Virus record (IMG/VR): IMGVR_UViG_3300037063_000012
Span: 1-46,731 of that record
Direction: 5' to 3' (one strand)
Source of the DNA: a virus
DNA: 46,731 bases
The notes under the pieces: generated by a model
Seen by the model: the letters and a program-made list of their open reading frames with translations, nothing else
The model's database searches: none
Told to the model about the DNA's origin: nothing
Part shown: positions 1-7,109 of the stretch, piece by piece
Numbering within the stretch: position 1 is the stretch's first letter
How the letters are laid out: every line of letters starts with the position of its first letter
Translations under genes and position numbers: made by a program

Positions 1-82
1 CGATGAACTGGATGTGGTGAGCGTGGCTGTCGGCAACACTGCACTCATCGCACGTTCTGGTGGTGCGTTCAGTTACGGTCAT
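1..82 (-). CDS. Partial small protein, runs off left edge
   Basis: The N-terminal 27 codons of a gene that continues beyond the window. It reads MTVTERTTRTCDECSV and then DSHAHHIQF. AGGAG lies 7 bases before the ATG. The Cys-x2-Cys pair and the following His residues suggest a small zinc-binding protein, but too little is present to name it. It is the first gene downstream of the promoter at 160-195, with a leader of about 70 bases. Confidence 0.7.
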   Translation of the reverse strand, partial: MTVTERTTRTCDECSVADSHAHHIQFI

Positions 83-159
83 GGTGTAACTCCTGTAGGT
101 TTGAGCGTGACGATACGGCCACGCGAATAATGTTTTTCACGGAGCTATCTCTACCCCAT

Positions 160-195
160 ATTTTACTACAGCCTTTCTAAAAATCCACTCTTTAG
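160..195 (-). promoter_or_regulatory. Phage promoter, CTAAAGA family
   Basis: Minus strand: CTAAAGAG at 188-195, -35 TGGATT at 182-187, 16-bp spacer, -10 TAAAAT at 160-165. It matches five other sites in the window. It should drive the gene at 1-82. The upstream element overlaps the stop codon of the zinc-ribbon gene. Confidence 0.6.
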
Positions 196-311
196 TCGCA
201 ACAAGAGTCACGCCAACCACAGGTCTGACACCTGTAGTGAGCATGTTCTGCGGACATTTCCCCGCCGCAATGGGGGCATTCGGTGAAGATCGCGAGTGGA
301 CAATTGTCCAT
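192..311 (-). CDS. 39-residue zinc-ribbon protein
   Basis: A short gene of 39 residues with CPHCGGEM, then YRCQTCGWRDSCC. The two CxxC pairs form a classic zinc ribbon covering most of the protein, and the C-terminal cysteines are a further possible ligand. I recognise this as a small conserved protein often seen in actinobacterial phages, function unknown. Its ATG overlaps the stop of the upstream HNH gene as TAATG, so translation is probably coupled. Likely nucleic-acid binding or a structural zinc module; this is inference. Confidence 0.8.
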   Translation of the reverse strand: MDNCPLAIFTECPHCGGEMSAEHAHYRCQTCGWRDSCCD

Positions 312-784
312 TACGAGGCTGAAATGAGACCCTTGACGAATTTCTCAGCTTCCCAATCACTCGCGGTAGCCGTGTGCGCACCACCAGCAGCACGGTGATG
401 AAATACGCAAAGCCACTCGAAGTTTGTGGCTGATTCTACCCATGCTCCAAGATCGTTGGGGTCTGACACGCCTGGGTACACCGATTCCAAAGCAGATAGG
501 TTGATGCCATTCTGCAATGAGAACTCTATGTGGGAATGGTGAAGCTCCAGACCAGACTGCTGGCCGTTCTCATCGATCACGAGAAGCTGTCCCTTAACAT
601 CACGGCAGTCATCGAACCCAGCGATCAGACCAACGGCGCAACGGGCTGTCGGACGTGTCTTTGTGTGGTAATGATTGAAGTCAACGTAGTGGGGGTCGTC
701 AGTTCTGGCTGGATGCTCTGGGAAGTGGACCACGTAGTGATGCGAGATTGTCTGGTCGTGTGCTGCTACATCGGTACTACTCAT
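311..784 (-). CDS. HNH endonuclease-like protein
   Basis: 157 residues when started at MSSTDVAAHDQ. AAGGAG lies 6 bases before this ATG, and the preceding reading frame belongs to another gene's region, so I prefer it to an upstream in-frame start. The region ELHHSHIEF (residues 80-88) and the later WLCVFHHR form a His-Me finger/HNH core: the first pair of His residues would bind metal and activate water, the second set closes the site. The family is common in actinophages as a stand-alone gene. It is followed by the 39-residue zinc-ribbon gene in a TAATG overlap. Role in packaging, host DNA cutting or homing cannot be decided from sequence. Confidence 0.8.
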   Translation of the reverse strand: MSSTDVAAHDQTISHHYVVHFPEHPARTDDPHYVDFNHYHTKTRPTARCAVGLIAGFDDCRDVKGQLLVIDENGQQSGLELHHSHIEFSLQNGINLSALESVYPGVSDPNDLGAWVESATNFEWLCVFHHRAAGGAHTATASDWEAEKFVKGLISAS

Positions 785-944
785 GGGAGGCTCCTTGGGA
801 GGTAGGAAGGTTGACGTAGTTAGGCCACACCGTGGCGTCGTAAACGTGAACGAGGGAACCCTCCGCGTCAGGGTATTCATCTAAAATCTCACGAGCCCAT
901 GCAATCAAATCTGGGATGCGCTGTCCTTTTGGCTGTTTCGTCAC
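777..944 (-). CDS. Small hypothetical protein (55 aa)
   Basis: A GTG-started frame of 55 residues beginning TKQPKGQRIPDLIAWAREIL. GGAG lies 6 bases upstream of the GTG. Its TAG overlaps the ATG of the HNH gene by eight bases, the same tight packing as the neighbouring genes. An amphipathic helix is likely at residues 11-22; the rest is mixed. I do not recognise the family. It fills what would otherwise be a 190-base gap. Confidence 0.65.
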   Translation of the reverse strand: MTKQPKGQRIPDLIAWAREILDEYPDAEGSLVHVYDATVWPNYVNLPTSQGASHE

Positions 945-978
945 CCACAACTCCAAATTTTATTTGATTTCTCGGTTT

Positions 979-1530
979 TCATTCTTCAATTTTAGACTTT
1001 TTAAGGTCTTCAACTAGCGCAACCCAACCCTCGTCGGGGAAGATGTTGTAGATATCAATCCACTCGTGGTACCAGCCACCGAACCGCATCCCTTCATTGA
1101 CTAGAGCGGTGCAGATGAACGAGTTCTTGCGAGCACCTCGAAGGGCTGGTACCCACTGCCACGAAACGACATCGATTGCCATAGCCGCTATGGTCAGGAC
1201 ACCGTACTTGACCCCCACCTGCTGGCGGCAGAAGAAGAGGAACTTCTCGATATCAACTGAAGATGGAGGAGGTAGAAGTACGTAGAGGCCATCGGGAGCC
1301 ACTTCGTCCAGACGCATGGAGTCTGTCACGCCATGAATGGTGGCTTGAATGACGTAGGGTACACCATCGACCACTCGATCAACGACGAACTGGTGATTGA
1401 AGGTTGCCTTGTCAAACTTCAGCCGTGTACCGAGACGGATGAGTGCCCCCATCTCGCCGTGAGGAGGGAAAAGCGTCAGTTTGGTACAGGCGAAGCCCAC
1501 GTCTCCTGGCTGAGGGATGTGTATCGTCAT
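979..1530 (-). CDS. Permuted papain-fold (YiiX/NlpC-like) hydrolase
   Basis: 183 residues. An N-terminal PGDVGF start, then His46 in FNHQFVV, and late in the protein Cys140 in FICTALV. Having His before Cys is the order seen in circularly permuted NlpC/P60-like enzymes of the YiiX group, where the Cys sits in a C-[ST]-x-L helix. Such enzymes cut amide or ester bonds; here a peptidoglycan or acyl substrate is possible. The gene starts immediately after the stop of a papain-like peptidase (TAA-ATG with no gap) and belongs to the lysis/entry cassette. The catalytic call is inference from motif order. Confidence 0.6.
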   Translation of the reverse strand: MTIHIPQPGDVGFACTKLTLFPPHGEMGALIRLGTRLKFDKATFNHQFVVDRVVDGVPYVIQATIHGVTDSMRLDEVAPDGLYVLLPPPSSVDIEKFLFFCRQQVGVKYGVLTIAAMAIDVVSWQWVPALRGARKNSFICTALVNEGMRFGGWYHEWIDIYNIFPDEGWVALVEDLKKSKIEE

Positions 1531-2400
1531 TTAGAGGTGACGCAGCACGTCTTCAGCGTCGGCCAGTGTGACCTCGGCTACGTGTTCCACGCGAGCAGCG
1601 AGAGAATCGGTCGTCACGGTGGTCATGTCGTGGTTTTGAGTGAACTTGGGGAGATCGGCCTGTAGAGCTACCAGGTCAACGTTGTCGAACTTGCCTTTTG
1701 TCGCTATTGCGGGAGCGATAAGTGCCCACGCCTCGTCAATGTACTTCGCGATGAAAGCGTAGGTTGCCTTGAAGACCTGACCCCACGATACGATGTAGAA
1801 CACACCTTCCGCGTCGTCGTAACCCACGATGATGATGCAGTGACCACCCTCGATTGGCGAACCGGGCACGACGCTCCAGGTCTCATCGTTCATGGCCTGC
1901 TGCTGTGCGCTTGCAGGACACTGGATGCCGATGTACACGACCCCGAAGGTCGCCACTACCTGCTTGATCAAGGACTGATTGTTGTGGTCGAAGACGCCGT
2001 AGCCGTCGATCTTCTGACCGAAGGCACCTACGTGGTACGCCTTTTGCAGAACGTCTCCACACGCCAACCCGGTGTCTTGGCCTCCCGATTCCGCGAAGTA
2101 CGCGGACACAACCTGGTTAGATGATGGGTGGTGAAGAGCCTCCTTCAGGCCCTCATCCCAGGTGAGCGCGTCGTAGGCGTGAGCCTCGCCAGCTTTCGTG
2201 CAGTCACCGCAACCCTGCGAATTATCGAAGCCATCGCCGGTCCATGTGACTGATGGGTCAGGACCATTGCCCAGCATCCCCCAGTTCTTAACCCCAGGTG
2301 GCTTGACCGCTGCGGGTGGTGCAGGCAGTGGCGAGGTGAAGTAAGCGTCAAGGTCCTTTAGACCAGCAGGGCGGACGGGTGCAAGCTTTCCATACTTCAT
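1531..2400 (-). CDS. Papain-like (C1 family) cysteine peptidase
   Basis: 289 residues. Q62-G-C-G-D-C67 matches the papain oxyanion Gln and catalytic Cys region. GGH187 followed by CIIIVGYDD matches the catalytic His strand, and SWG (205-207) matches the strand that normally carries the third catalytic residue, although Asn there is replaced by Ser. Residues 1-55 are Pro-rich and could be a linker or prosegment. In phages such proteins act as virion-associated or lysis enzymes; the adjacent NlpC/P60 gene supports a cell-wall role. The next gene upstream appears to be a degenerate relative. Confidence 0.75.
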   Translation of the reverse strand: MKYGKLAPVRPAGLKDLDAYFTSPLPAPPAAVKPPGVKNWGMLGNGPDPSVTWTGDGFDNSQGCGDCTKAGEAHAYDALTWDEGLKEALHHPSSNQVVSAYFAESGGQDTGLACGDVLQKAYHVGAFGQKIDGYGVFDHNNQSLIKQVVATFGVVYIGIQCPASAQQQAMNDETWSVVPGSPIEGGHCIIIVGYDDAEGVFYIVSWGQVFKATYAFIAKYIDEAWALIAPAIATKGKFDNVDLVALQADLPKFTQNHDMTTVTTDSLAARVEHVAEVTLADAEDVLRHL

Positions 2401-2972
2401 TAAAAGGTCTCCAGTGTGTCGTAACGGATGTACTGCATAGAAGGGTGATCGGATTCGACCATGATGGTCGGTATGACTACGTAGACTTCGGTGAGTTCAA
2501 GGTTTCCAAATTGAATTCCAGCGGTGCAGCCAAACTGATGCAATCCTAGATTGCGATGGAACCCACAGAGAGTGCCCGCTGCCGACTTGCCATCGTAGGC
2601 GACGACGAACCCGAAGAGAGCAATGGCACGAAGTATCGAATCAGTATCGCGAGCGTCAAGGGTGAACCATCCCTCGATGTTGGTACCGAAGAGGCCATAG
2701 TTGCGCCACTTAGAGAGTATGTCTGGAATCGTGTGCTTAACGTCAGCCCACTCGACCTCCATCTCTTCTCGATGGGGGGCCGGATAGATTTCGTTGCACT
2801 GTCCCCACGCCAAGGTGTTTACCTCAGCGACGAAGTTAAGGCCATTGAAGTCCTTCGACTGAGATGGGTGCGAAACACCCTCAGCGCTATCAAAGCAGAT
2901 CGGAAGAGCCGGGGGCGTAGATATATGCTCGTGTAACGCACCCCTAGTAGGTGCGGCTGATTCAACGTTCAT
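2400..2972 (-). CDS. Probable degenerate papain-fold paralogue
   Basis: 190 residues from ATG at 2972, preceded by GGGAGG. A TTG four codons upstream is a poorer start. Residues with the pattern YGLFGTNIEGWF and ALFGFVVAYDG align by eye with HVGAFGQKIDGY and ATFGVVYIGI of the C1 peptidase next door. A GQC motif remains near the expected Cys, but no GGH...GY catalytic-His strand is seen. It could be an inactive partner or inhibitor of that peptidase, or a structural protein. Gene order and TAATG coupling support co-expression. Confidence 0.5.
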   Translation of the reverse strand: MNVESAAPTRGALHEHISTPPALPICFDSAEGVSHPSQSKDFNGLNFVAEVNTLAWGQCNEIYPAPHREEMEVEWADVKHTIPDILSKWRNYGLFGTNIEGWFTLDARDTDSILRAIALFGFVVAYDGKSAAGTLCGFHRNLGLHQFGCTAGIQFGNLELTEVYVVIPTIMVESDHPSMQYIRYDTLETF

Positions 2973-2986
2973 TTCCCCTCCCAAGG

Positions 2987-3355
2987 TTATGATGTTCCAA
3001 CTTCTGCTGCGGTAATCGACTCCAAATGCTCGATACGATTTTGCAACTCTTTGAGTTCAGAGTCCTGAGTGATGTTCTCGGTGTCCTTAACGAACTTCTG
3101 ACCCAGCTTTGCTCCGTACCAGTTACCGACCAGGGTGCCGACAGTTACGAAGCCAACGATGGCCACCTTCTGGCTCCAGGCACCACCATGAAAAGCGAAG
3201 ACAGCGATGGTGGTGCCGGTTATCGTTGCGCCCCACAGGAACGTGTCAATGATGCCACCCAAGAAGCCATGGTTGCGGCTAAGTGCCTGAACCTTAAGGG
3301 CGTTGAGTGTGTCCTGTACGGCCATGCACAGACCGGCAAGCATTGCTAGCAACAT
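2987..3355 (-). CDS. Membrane protein with C-terminal coiled coil, holin candidate
   Basis: 122 residues. A hydrophobic N-terminus, then two likely transmembrane segments at about 39-58 and 64-85, and a charged helical tail at about 95-115 (KELQNRIEHLESI) that could form a coiled coil. GGAGA precedes the ATG, which overlaps the stop of the upstream gene (TAATG). Its place between peptidase genes makes a holin or spanin-like lysis role reasonable, but there is no family match I can name. Confidence 0.5.
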   Translation of the reverse strand: MLLAMLAGLCMAVQDTLNALKVQALSRNHGFLGGIIDTFLWGATITGTTIAVFAFHGGAWSQKVAIVGFVTVGTLVGNWYGAKLGQKFVKDTENITQDSELKELQNRIEHLESITAAEVGTS

Positions 3356-3963
3356 TACAGTGTCTCCGCTTCTGTTTCTACTTTCGCTACTTCACCACTC
3401 TGAACCGCAACATCGTGATGGTGAGCAGGGACGACGGTTGTTTCCGTTGCAACCTCTGGGTGGATTGCAGCGAGCACGTCGTGTAGATCGAGAACGTTAG
3501 CGACAGAAAGCGGTGGGACTCCTTCGTGATCCCACACACCCAACTTCTTAGCGACACGCTGCATGACATCCGGGCCACTGTCGGTGTTGCCACCATTGGC
3601 TGTGACTTTGAGGTTGGTATTGGCGGAGATGCGCAGAGCTAGGGCCATCATTTCCTTTATTTCATAGATGGCTTTATTTTGATCCCTGATGTCTGAACGC
3701 GCTTCTTTGAGGTCATGCTCAAATCCCCCTAGTCTGTCGGGAAGAGGAGGAAGGGCGGGAGAAACACCAGGAATCTCAGCGCGGCCCTCGATGAGAGTCA
3801 TGTAATTCCTGCGACGGACCCAGCCTTTGTGGACTATTGGCCAAACCCACTGAAAAAAGAATCCCCCGACGACGGCAGCAGCAGCCGCTCCCTCCCAGAA
3901 GTGGGGTGTCAAGAAGAAATAGTGGGCATTGGTGTTGTAAGGTAATTGGGAGGAGAAGAACAT
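3355..3963 (-). CDS. Membrane-anchored hypothetical protein
   Basis: 202 residues if started at MFFSS, five bases after the NlpC/P60 stop. The longer frame would overlap that gene heavily. One transmembrane segment at about 24-45 (GAAAAAVVGGFFF), then a basic stretch, a helical region around residues 80-115 and a His-rich acidic tail with HHHD. Lysis-cassette position suggests a holin-like or accessory lysis protein. The start lacks a clear ribosome binding site, so it may rely on coupling. Confidence 0.5.
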   Translation of the reverse strand: MFFSSQLPYNTNAHYFFLTPHFWEGAAAAAVVGGFFFQWVWPIVHKGWVRRRNYMTLIEGRAEIPGVSPALPPLPDRLGGFEHDLKEARSDIRDQNKAIYEIKEMMALALRISANTNLKVTANGGNTDSGPDVMQRVAKKLGVWDHEGVPPLSVANVLDLHDVLAAIHPEVATETTVVPAHHHDVAVQSGEVAKVETEAETL

Positions 3964-3967
3964 GGTT

Positions 3968-4606
3968 TTAATGCGTCTTTGGGCTAGGGTGCTGCTTGGG
4001 GGTGTGGAATTCAACCGGAGCGTACTTGACAACGCCTACTGCGACACCATTCAAGGGGAGCGGAACAAAGGTCGAGCCGTCAAACCCACGAACTACGTAG
4101 CCATTGCGTAGAGCAAGGGTCTCAGCGGCGGCGCTGTCGAGATGAACCAGGCCATTGGCCTTGATCTGTTCGGCAGTCGGGGCCTCAATGACCGCACCGT
4201 AGAAGTTGGCCGGGCGAGTGGCGTACACGTACACATCGGTGTTGTAATCGTAGACACCACAATTTTCGCCGGTAAAAGGAGCCTGCAACACCTTGCCAGG
4301 TGAGTGGTACATCATCACGTGACCCGGTTCCGCCTCGGTTCCGTCTGAGCCGGGAATAAAGAGGAGATCTCCGGGAAGCAGCGGCGTGCCCCGACCTATG
4401 GGGAACTCCTTGAACTGCTCTTGACTTGTGCGGAGAAGCGGAACGCCGACAGTAGCGTACGACCACATAACAAGTCCGCTACAGTCGAAGCCGATCCCCG
4501 GCGACGTACCGCCCCACTCATAGGGCACGCCGTCTTGTGTAAGACCATGCTTCAATGCCTCGGCACCAGCATTCTCTCTGTTGTAGATTGAATAGAATTC
4601 AGTCAT
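3968..4606 (-). CDS. NlpC/P60 peptidoglycan hydrolase
   Basis: 212 residues. Residues 26-110 are a typical NlpC/P60 domain: PYEWGGTSP, FDCSGLVMW with Cys42, PGDLLFI, then GHVMMY with His96. These enzymes cut gamma-D-Glu-diamino acid bonds in peptidoglycan stem peptides. The third polar residue lies in the VLQAP strand. Residues 125-212 are a different region of unknown fold, possibly wall binding. It is the strongest endolysin candidate here, and could also be a tail-associated lysin. Confidence 0.85.
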   Translation of the reverse strand: MTEFYSIYNRENAGAEALKHGLTQDGVPYEWGGTSPGIGFDCSGLVMWSYATVGVPLLRTSQEQFKEFPIGRGTPLLPGDLLFIPGSDGTEAEPGHVMMYHSPGKVLQAPFTGENCGVYDYNTDVYVYATRPANFYGAVIEAPTAEQIKANGLVHLDSAAAETLALRNGYVVRGFDGSTFVPLPLNGVAVGVVKYAPVEFHTPKQHPSPKTH

Positions 4607-4616
4607 TTGTAGTTCC

Positions 4617-4856
4617 TTATTTGACCGCTTCCACGGTTCCCCATTTTCCCACTGGGCACACAGCGCCAGCGAGTTTGACTTTTTGTGGCATTACACAGCC
4701 ACATTTTTTGCACTGTCCGATCTTCTTTCGGTAGAAGGGGCAGTCGGCACAGATGGCTAAACGTGCTGCGGCGTCTTCATCGGATGCACGGCTCGGAGCA
4801 GCGCCGGGAAGATGTGCCTGTAGCAAGTCCCATGGCCTCGTTTTTCTATCGGACAT
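4617..4856 (-). CDS. Small Cys-rich zinc-finger protein
   Basis: 79 residues. ICADCPFYRKKIGQCKKCGC followed by a later CPVGKW gives six cysteines arranged as a zinc-ribbon-like cluster (resembles the DUF6171 type seen in phages). The ATG overlaps the preceding stop (TAATG). Function unknown; small proteins of this type sit near tail genes in many phages. Confidence 0.7.
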   Translation of the reverse strand: MSDRKTRPWDLLQAHLPGAAPSRASDEDAAARLAICADCPFYRKKIGQCKKCGCVMPQKVKLAGAVCPVGKWGTVEAVK

Positions 4857-5116
4857 TAAATCTCGAACTCTTTCGCCTGTTCGGTGGTACCGTCAGGGTG
4901 TGTGAATGTCTTGGTCTCGGGGTCATACGTGCTCTCCCCGACCACGACGTTGACACCATTGGTGTAAGTGATTACGGGCTCGCTCAAGAGAAGCGCCGCG
5001 AAGCGGTCTGGCACCCAGATGCGCTCTTGCACCACACCGTCAATCACGAATGCGATCTCGTGTTCCGGCAATTCCGTAGGTATGATGAATCTCAGTGATT
5101 CTTTTTCGTCGCTCAT
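4856..5116 (-). CDS. Hypothetical protein (86 aa)
   Basis: Started at MSDEKES, with AAGGGAG 7 bases upstream; the longer frame begins inside the previous gene. The C-terminal half (YDPETKTFTHPDGT) looks like a beta-hairpin-rich domain. No recognised family. It sits directly after the tail-fibre-like genes and may be an accessory tail or assembly protein. Confidence 0.6.
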   Translation of the reverse strand: MSDEKESLRFIIPTELPEHEIAFVIDGVVQERIWVPDRFAALLLSEPVITYTNGVNVVVGESTYDPETKTFTHPDGTTEQAKEFEI

Positions 5117-5129
5117 AGTGTCTCCCTTG

Positions 5130-6050
5130 CTAACTCGCGGTGAACGGCCCAACAGTTGTGCCCTGTTGCGCAGGGCTTGGTGCTAATAGAATGCCAACCC
5201 CGGTGCCCGTGGGCGTCGGGGAAGCGGTGTCGTTGATGGTGGCCAGAAGATCTGCGAATCCGGTATCGCTATAGGCATTCGCGGTGATGAGGGTTCCAAG
5301 GGTGACCACATTGAGAGAGTTGACCAGCGGCCCTGGGTAGGTACCCGTGGTGTTCGTAAGGGTTCCTAGGTTGGAACTTGTTATTATGGTCGATACGGTA
5401 CTCGCCACTGATTGCAAGATAGTCAAGAAGTGTGACCACACGTACGTGGTGTACTCAATATACGTGGAGCAACAAGGGTTGGAGATGCAACTCATGGTGC
5501 AGCAAGAGTTAGATACACAGCACCCCGTATAGTGACAGGTAAGGAGTCCGCCCCCTGTATTCTGCGAAGATAGGGTCCCGCCGTTGTAGGTTGCTGGGCA
5601 GGTCGCCGGGGTCGCGAAACTTTCTTGACAGTTGGCAGTGGTACAGCAAGAGTTGGCCACACATTGGGTGGTGCAACACGAGTTTGAGATGCAGCCGTAC
5701 GTTGGAGTCGAGGTCTTGGTCACATAGGTGGAAGCTCCCCACCAATCACCGGAGTCAGTCTCCCACATCATGATGCCCGCTCCCGGAGCGGGTGAGACCA
5801 CCGAGGCCGTAGCATTCGCAGCTATAGTGAATCCTGCTGCCGGGTAGCTAGCGGGGGATGTGGCAGTCGTCGCTACCCCACTGTTTGCGCTCCACACTCC
5901 AGTAATCGCGGACCAAATCTGCCCACTCGTAGCGGTACCCAACGATCCGCTAGTAACGCGGGCAAAGCTGTCATAGATCTTTACCAAGGCTGAAGAAGCC
6001 CATCCTAGGGCACGAGCCGATAGACCGGCAAAGGAGGTTGACAGTGGCAT
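5130..6050 (-). CDS. Cys-rich minor tail protein
   Basis: 306 residues from ATG 6050, which follows the upstream stop by one base. Residues 20-115 resemble a beta-jelly-roll seen in actinophage minor tail proteins (YDSFARV, GQIWSAITGVWSANSG, MMWETDSGDWWG). Residues 120-194 hold 16 cysteines in repeats of CISNSCC, CVANSCC, CVSNSCC and CISNPCC. The C-terminal 110 residues are Ser/Thr/Gly-rich. A surface tail or fibre protein, probably disulfide-stabilised or metal-binding, is likely; the binding partner is unknown. Confidence 0.65.
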   Translation of the reverse strand: MPLSTSFAGLSARALGWASSALVKIYDSFARVTSGSLGTATSGQIWSAITGVWSANSGVATTATSPASYPAAGFTIAANATASVVSPAPGAGIMMWETDSGDWWGASTYVTKTSTPTYGCISNSCCTTQCVANSCCTTANCQESFATPATCPATYNGGTLSSQNTGGGLLTCHYTGCCVSNSCCTMSCISNPCCSTYIEYTTYVWSHFLTILQSVASTVSTIITSSNLGTLTNTTGTYPGPLVNSLNVVTLGTLITANAYSDTGFADLLATINDTASPTPTGTGVGILLAPSPAQQGTTVGPFTAS

Positions 6051-6051
6051 T

Positions 6052-7062
6052 TTAGAACTGAGTGAGGGCCGCGAATACCGAGTAGGTGTTCGTCGAGGTC
6101 TTGACAATGTTGATGGTGTAGACGTCGAAGCCAGAGGCGTAGCCGAAGGACGGAGCTGCCCCACCCTGCCAGTTTACGGTCTGTCCGGTGCCGTCGATGT
6201 TGATGGCAGTGCAGTAGTACGGCGTCGATCCCTGCTTGACCCTAATCGCAATGGTTATTTCAGAGTTGATTGCCATCAGGCTGTTTAGTGTTGCGCCCGA
6301 GGTGGCCGCGACGTTGAAGACCCAGTTGTTGGCGGCGTTAGTGGTGACCAACACAGAGGTCGAGTTCGTAGTCACATAGATGTTCGCCGTTGCCGCAAGA
6401 GCCGTGCCCAATACATACGTTGGCTCCAGTGAAGAGGTTAGGGTTGCGTTGTTGTTATTGTACGGTATAAGCAGGGCAACCGCTGCTGTCCATGCTGTGG
6501 TGATGGCGTCGGCGTAAGTCTTGGTCGCCGGGTTGAGGCCAGTTGTTGGAGCACCCGAGAGGATGATTGGGCCGGTCATTGTGCCACCGGAGATAGGCAG
6601 GCCGGTGCCAGAAACGGTACCCCAGGCGATGCCGCTACCAGTGTTGATGAGGGCCTGTCCGGTTGAGTTTGATCCAGGAAGGATGATCAGCCAGGTAGGC
6701 GTACCACCACCGGCTGTACAGATCTGAAGCTGGGTGCAGGTGAAGGACGTGTTGACCCATAGAAGACCTGGGTAGCACGCGCTTGATGCTGGCGCAGTAG
6801 ATCCGATGTACTGAGGGCCGCTGAGGAGGTTCCACCAAGAAGTACCGTCGTAATAGTTGTAGCCGAATGTTGACGCAGTAGTCGTGGGATTCCACCACAC
6901 TTGACCCGACACGGGGGTCACAGGGGCACTCGTTGCTTGCGTCCACGGCATCATCTCAGCATCAACGCCATCAGCCAATCCCTGAACGTCAGTAGGGATA
7001 GCCGCTGGGTCAGTGCCAACGGGGTATTCGAATTTGAGTCTTGAGGTTGTGCCGCTACCCAT
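6052..7062 (-). CDS. Tail fibre protein
   Basis: 336 residues. Residues 155-190 carry the tail-fibre signature LPISGGTMTGPI, then NPATKTYADA, found where fibres trimerise before their distal part. Residues 1-60 probably attach to the baseplate, with repeated WWN motifs (GQVWWNP, TSWWNLL). The C-terminal part is beta-rich. GGAGA lies 9 bases before the ATG. It lies directly downstream of the gpI-like/lectin gene, as expected for fibres. Confidence 0.8.
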   Translation of the reverse strand: MGSGTTSRLKFEYPVGTDPAAIPTDVQGLADGVDAEMMPWTQATSAPVTPVSGQVWWNPTTTASTFGYNYYDGTSWWNLLSGPQYIGSTAPASSACYPGLLWVNTSFTCTQLQICTAGGGTPTWLIILPGSNSTGQALINTGSGIAWGTVSGTGLPISGGTMTGPIILSGAPTTGLNPATKTYADAITTAWTAAVALLIPYNNNNATLTSSLEPTYVLGTALAATANIYVTTNSTSVLVTTNAANNWVFNVAATSGATLNSLMAINSEITIAIRVKQGSTPYYCTAINIDGTGQTVNWQGGAAPSFGYASGFDVYTINIVKTSTNTYSVFAALTQF

Positions 7063-7109
7063 GATAGTTGTCTCCGTTGTCCTTGACGACTTTTAGTATT
7101 AATTACCCA

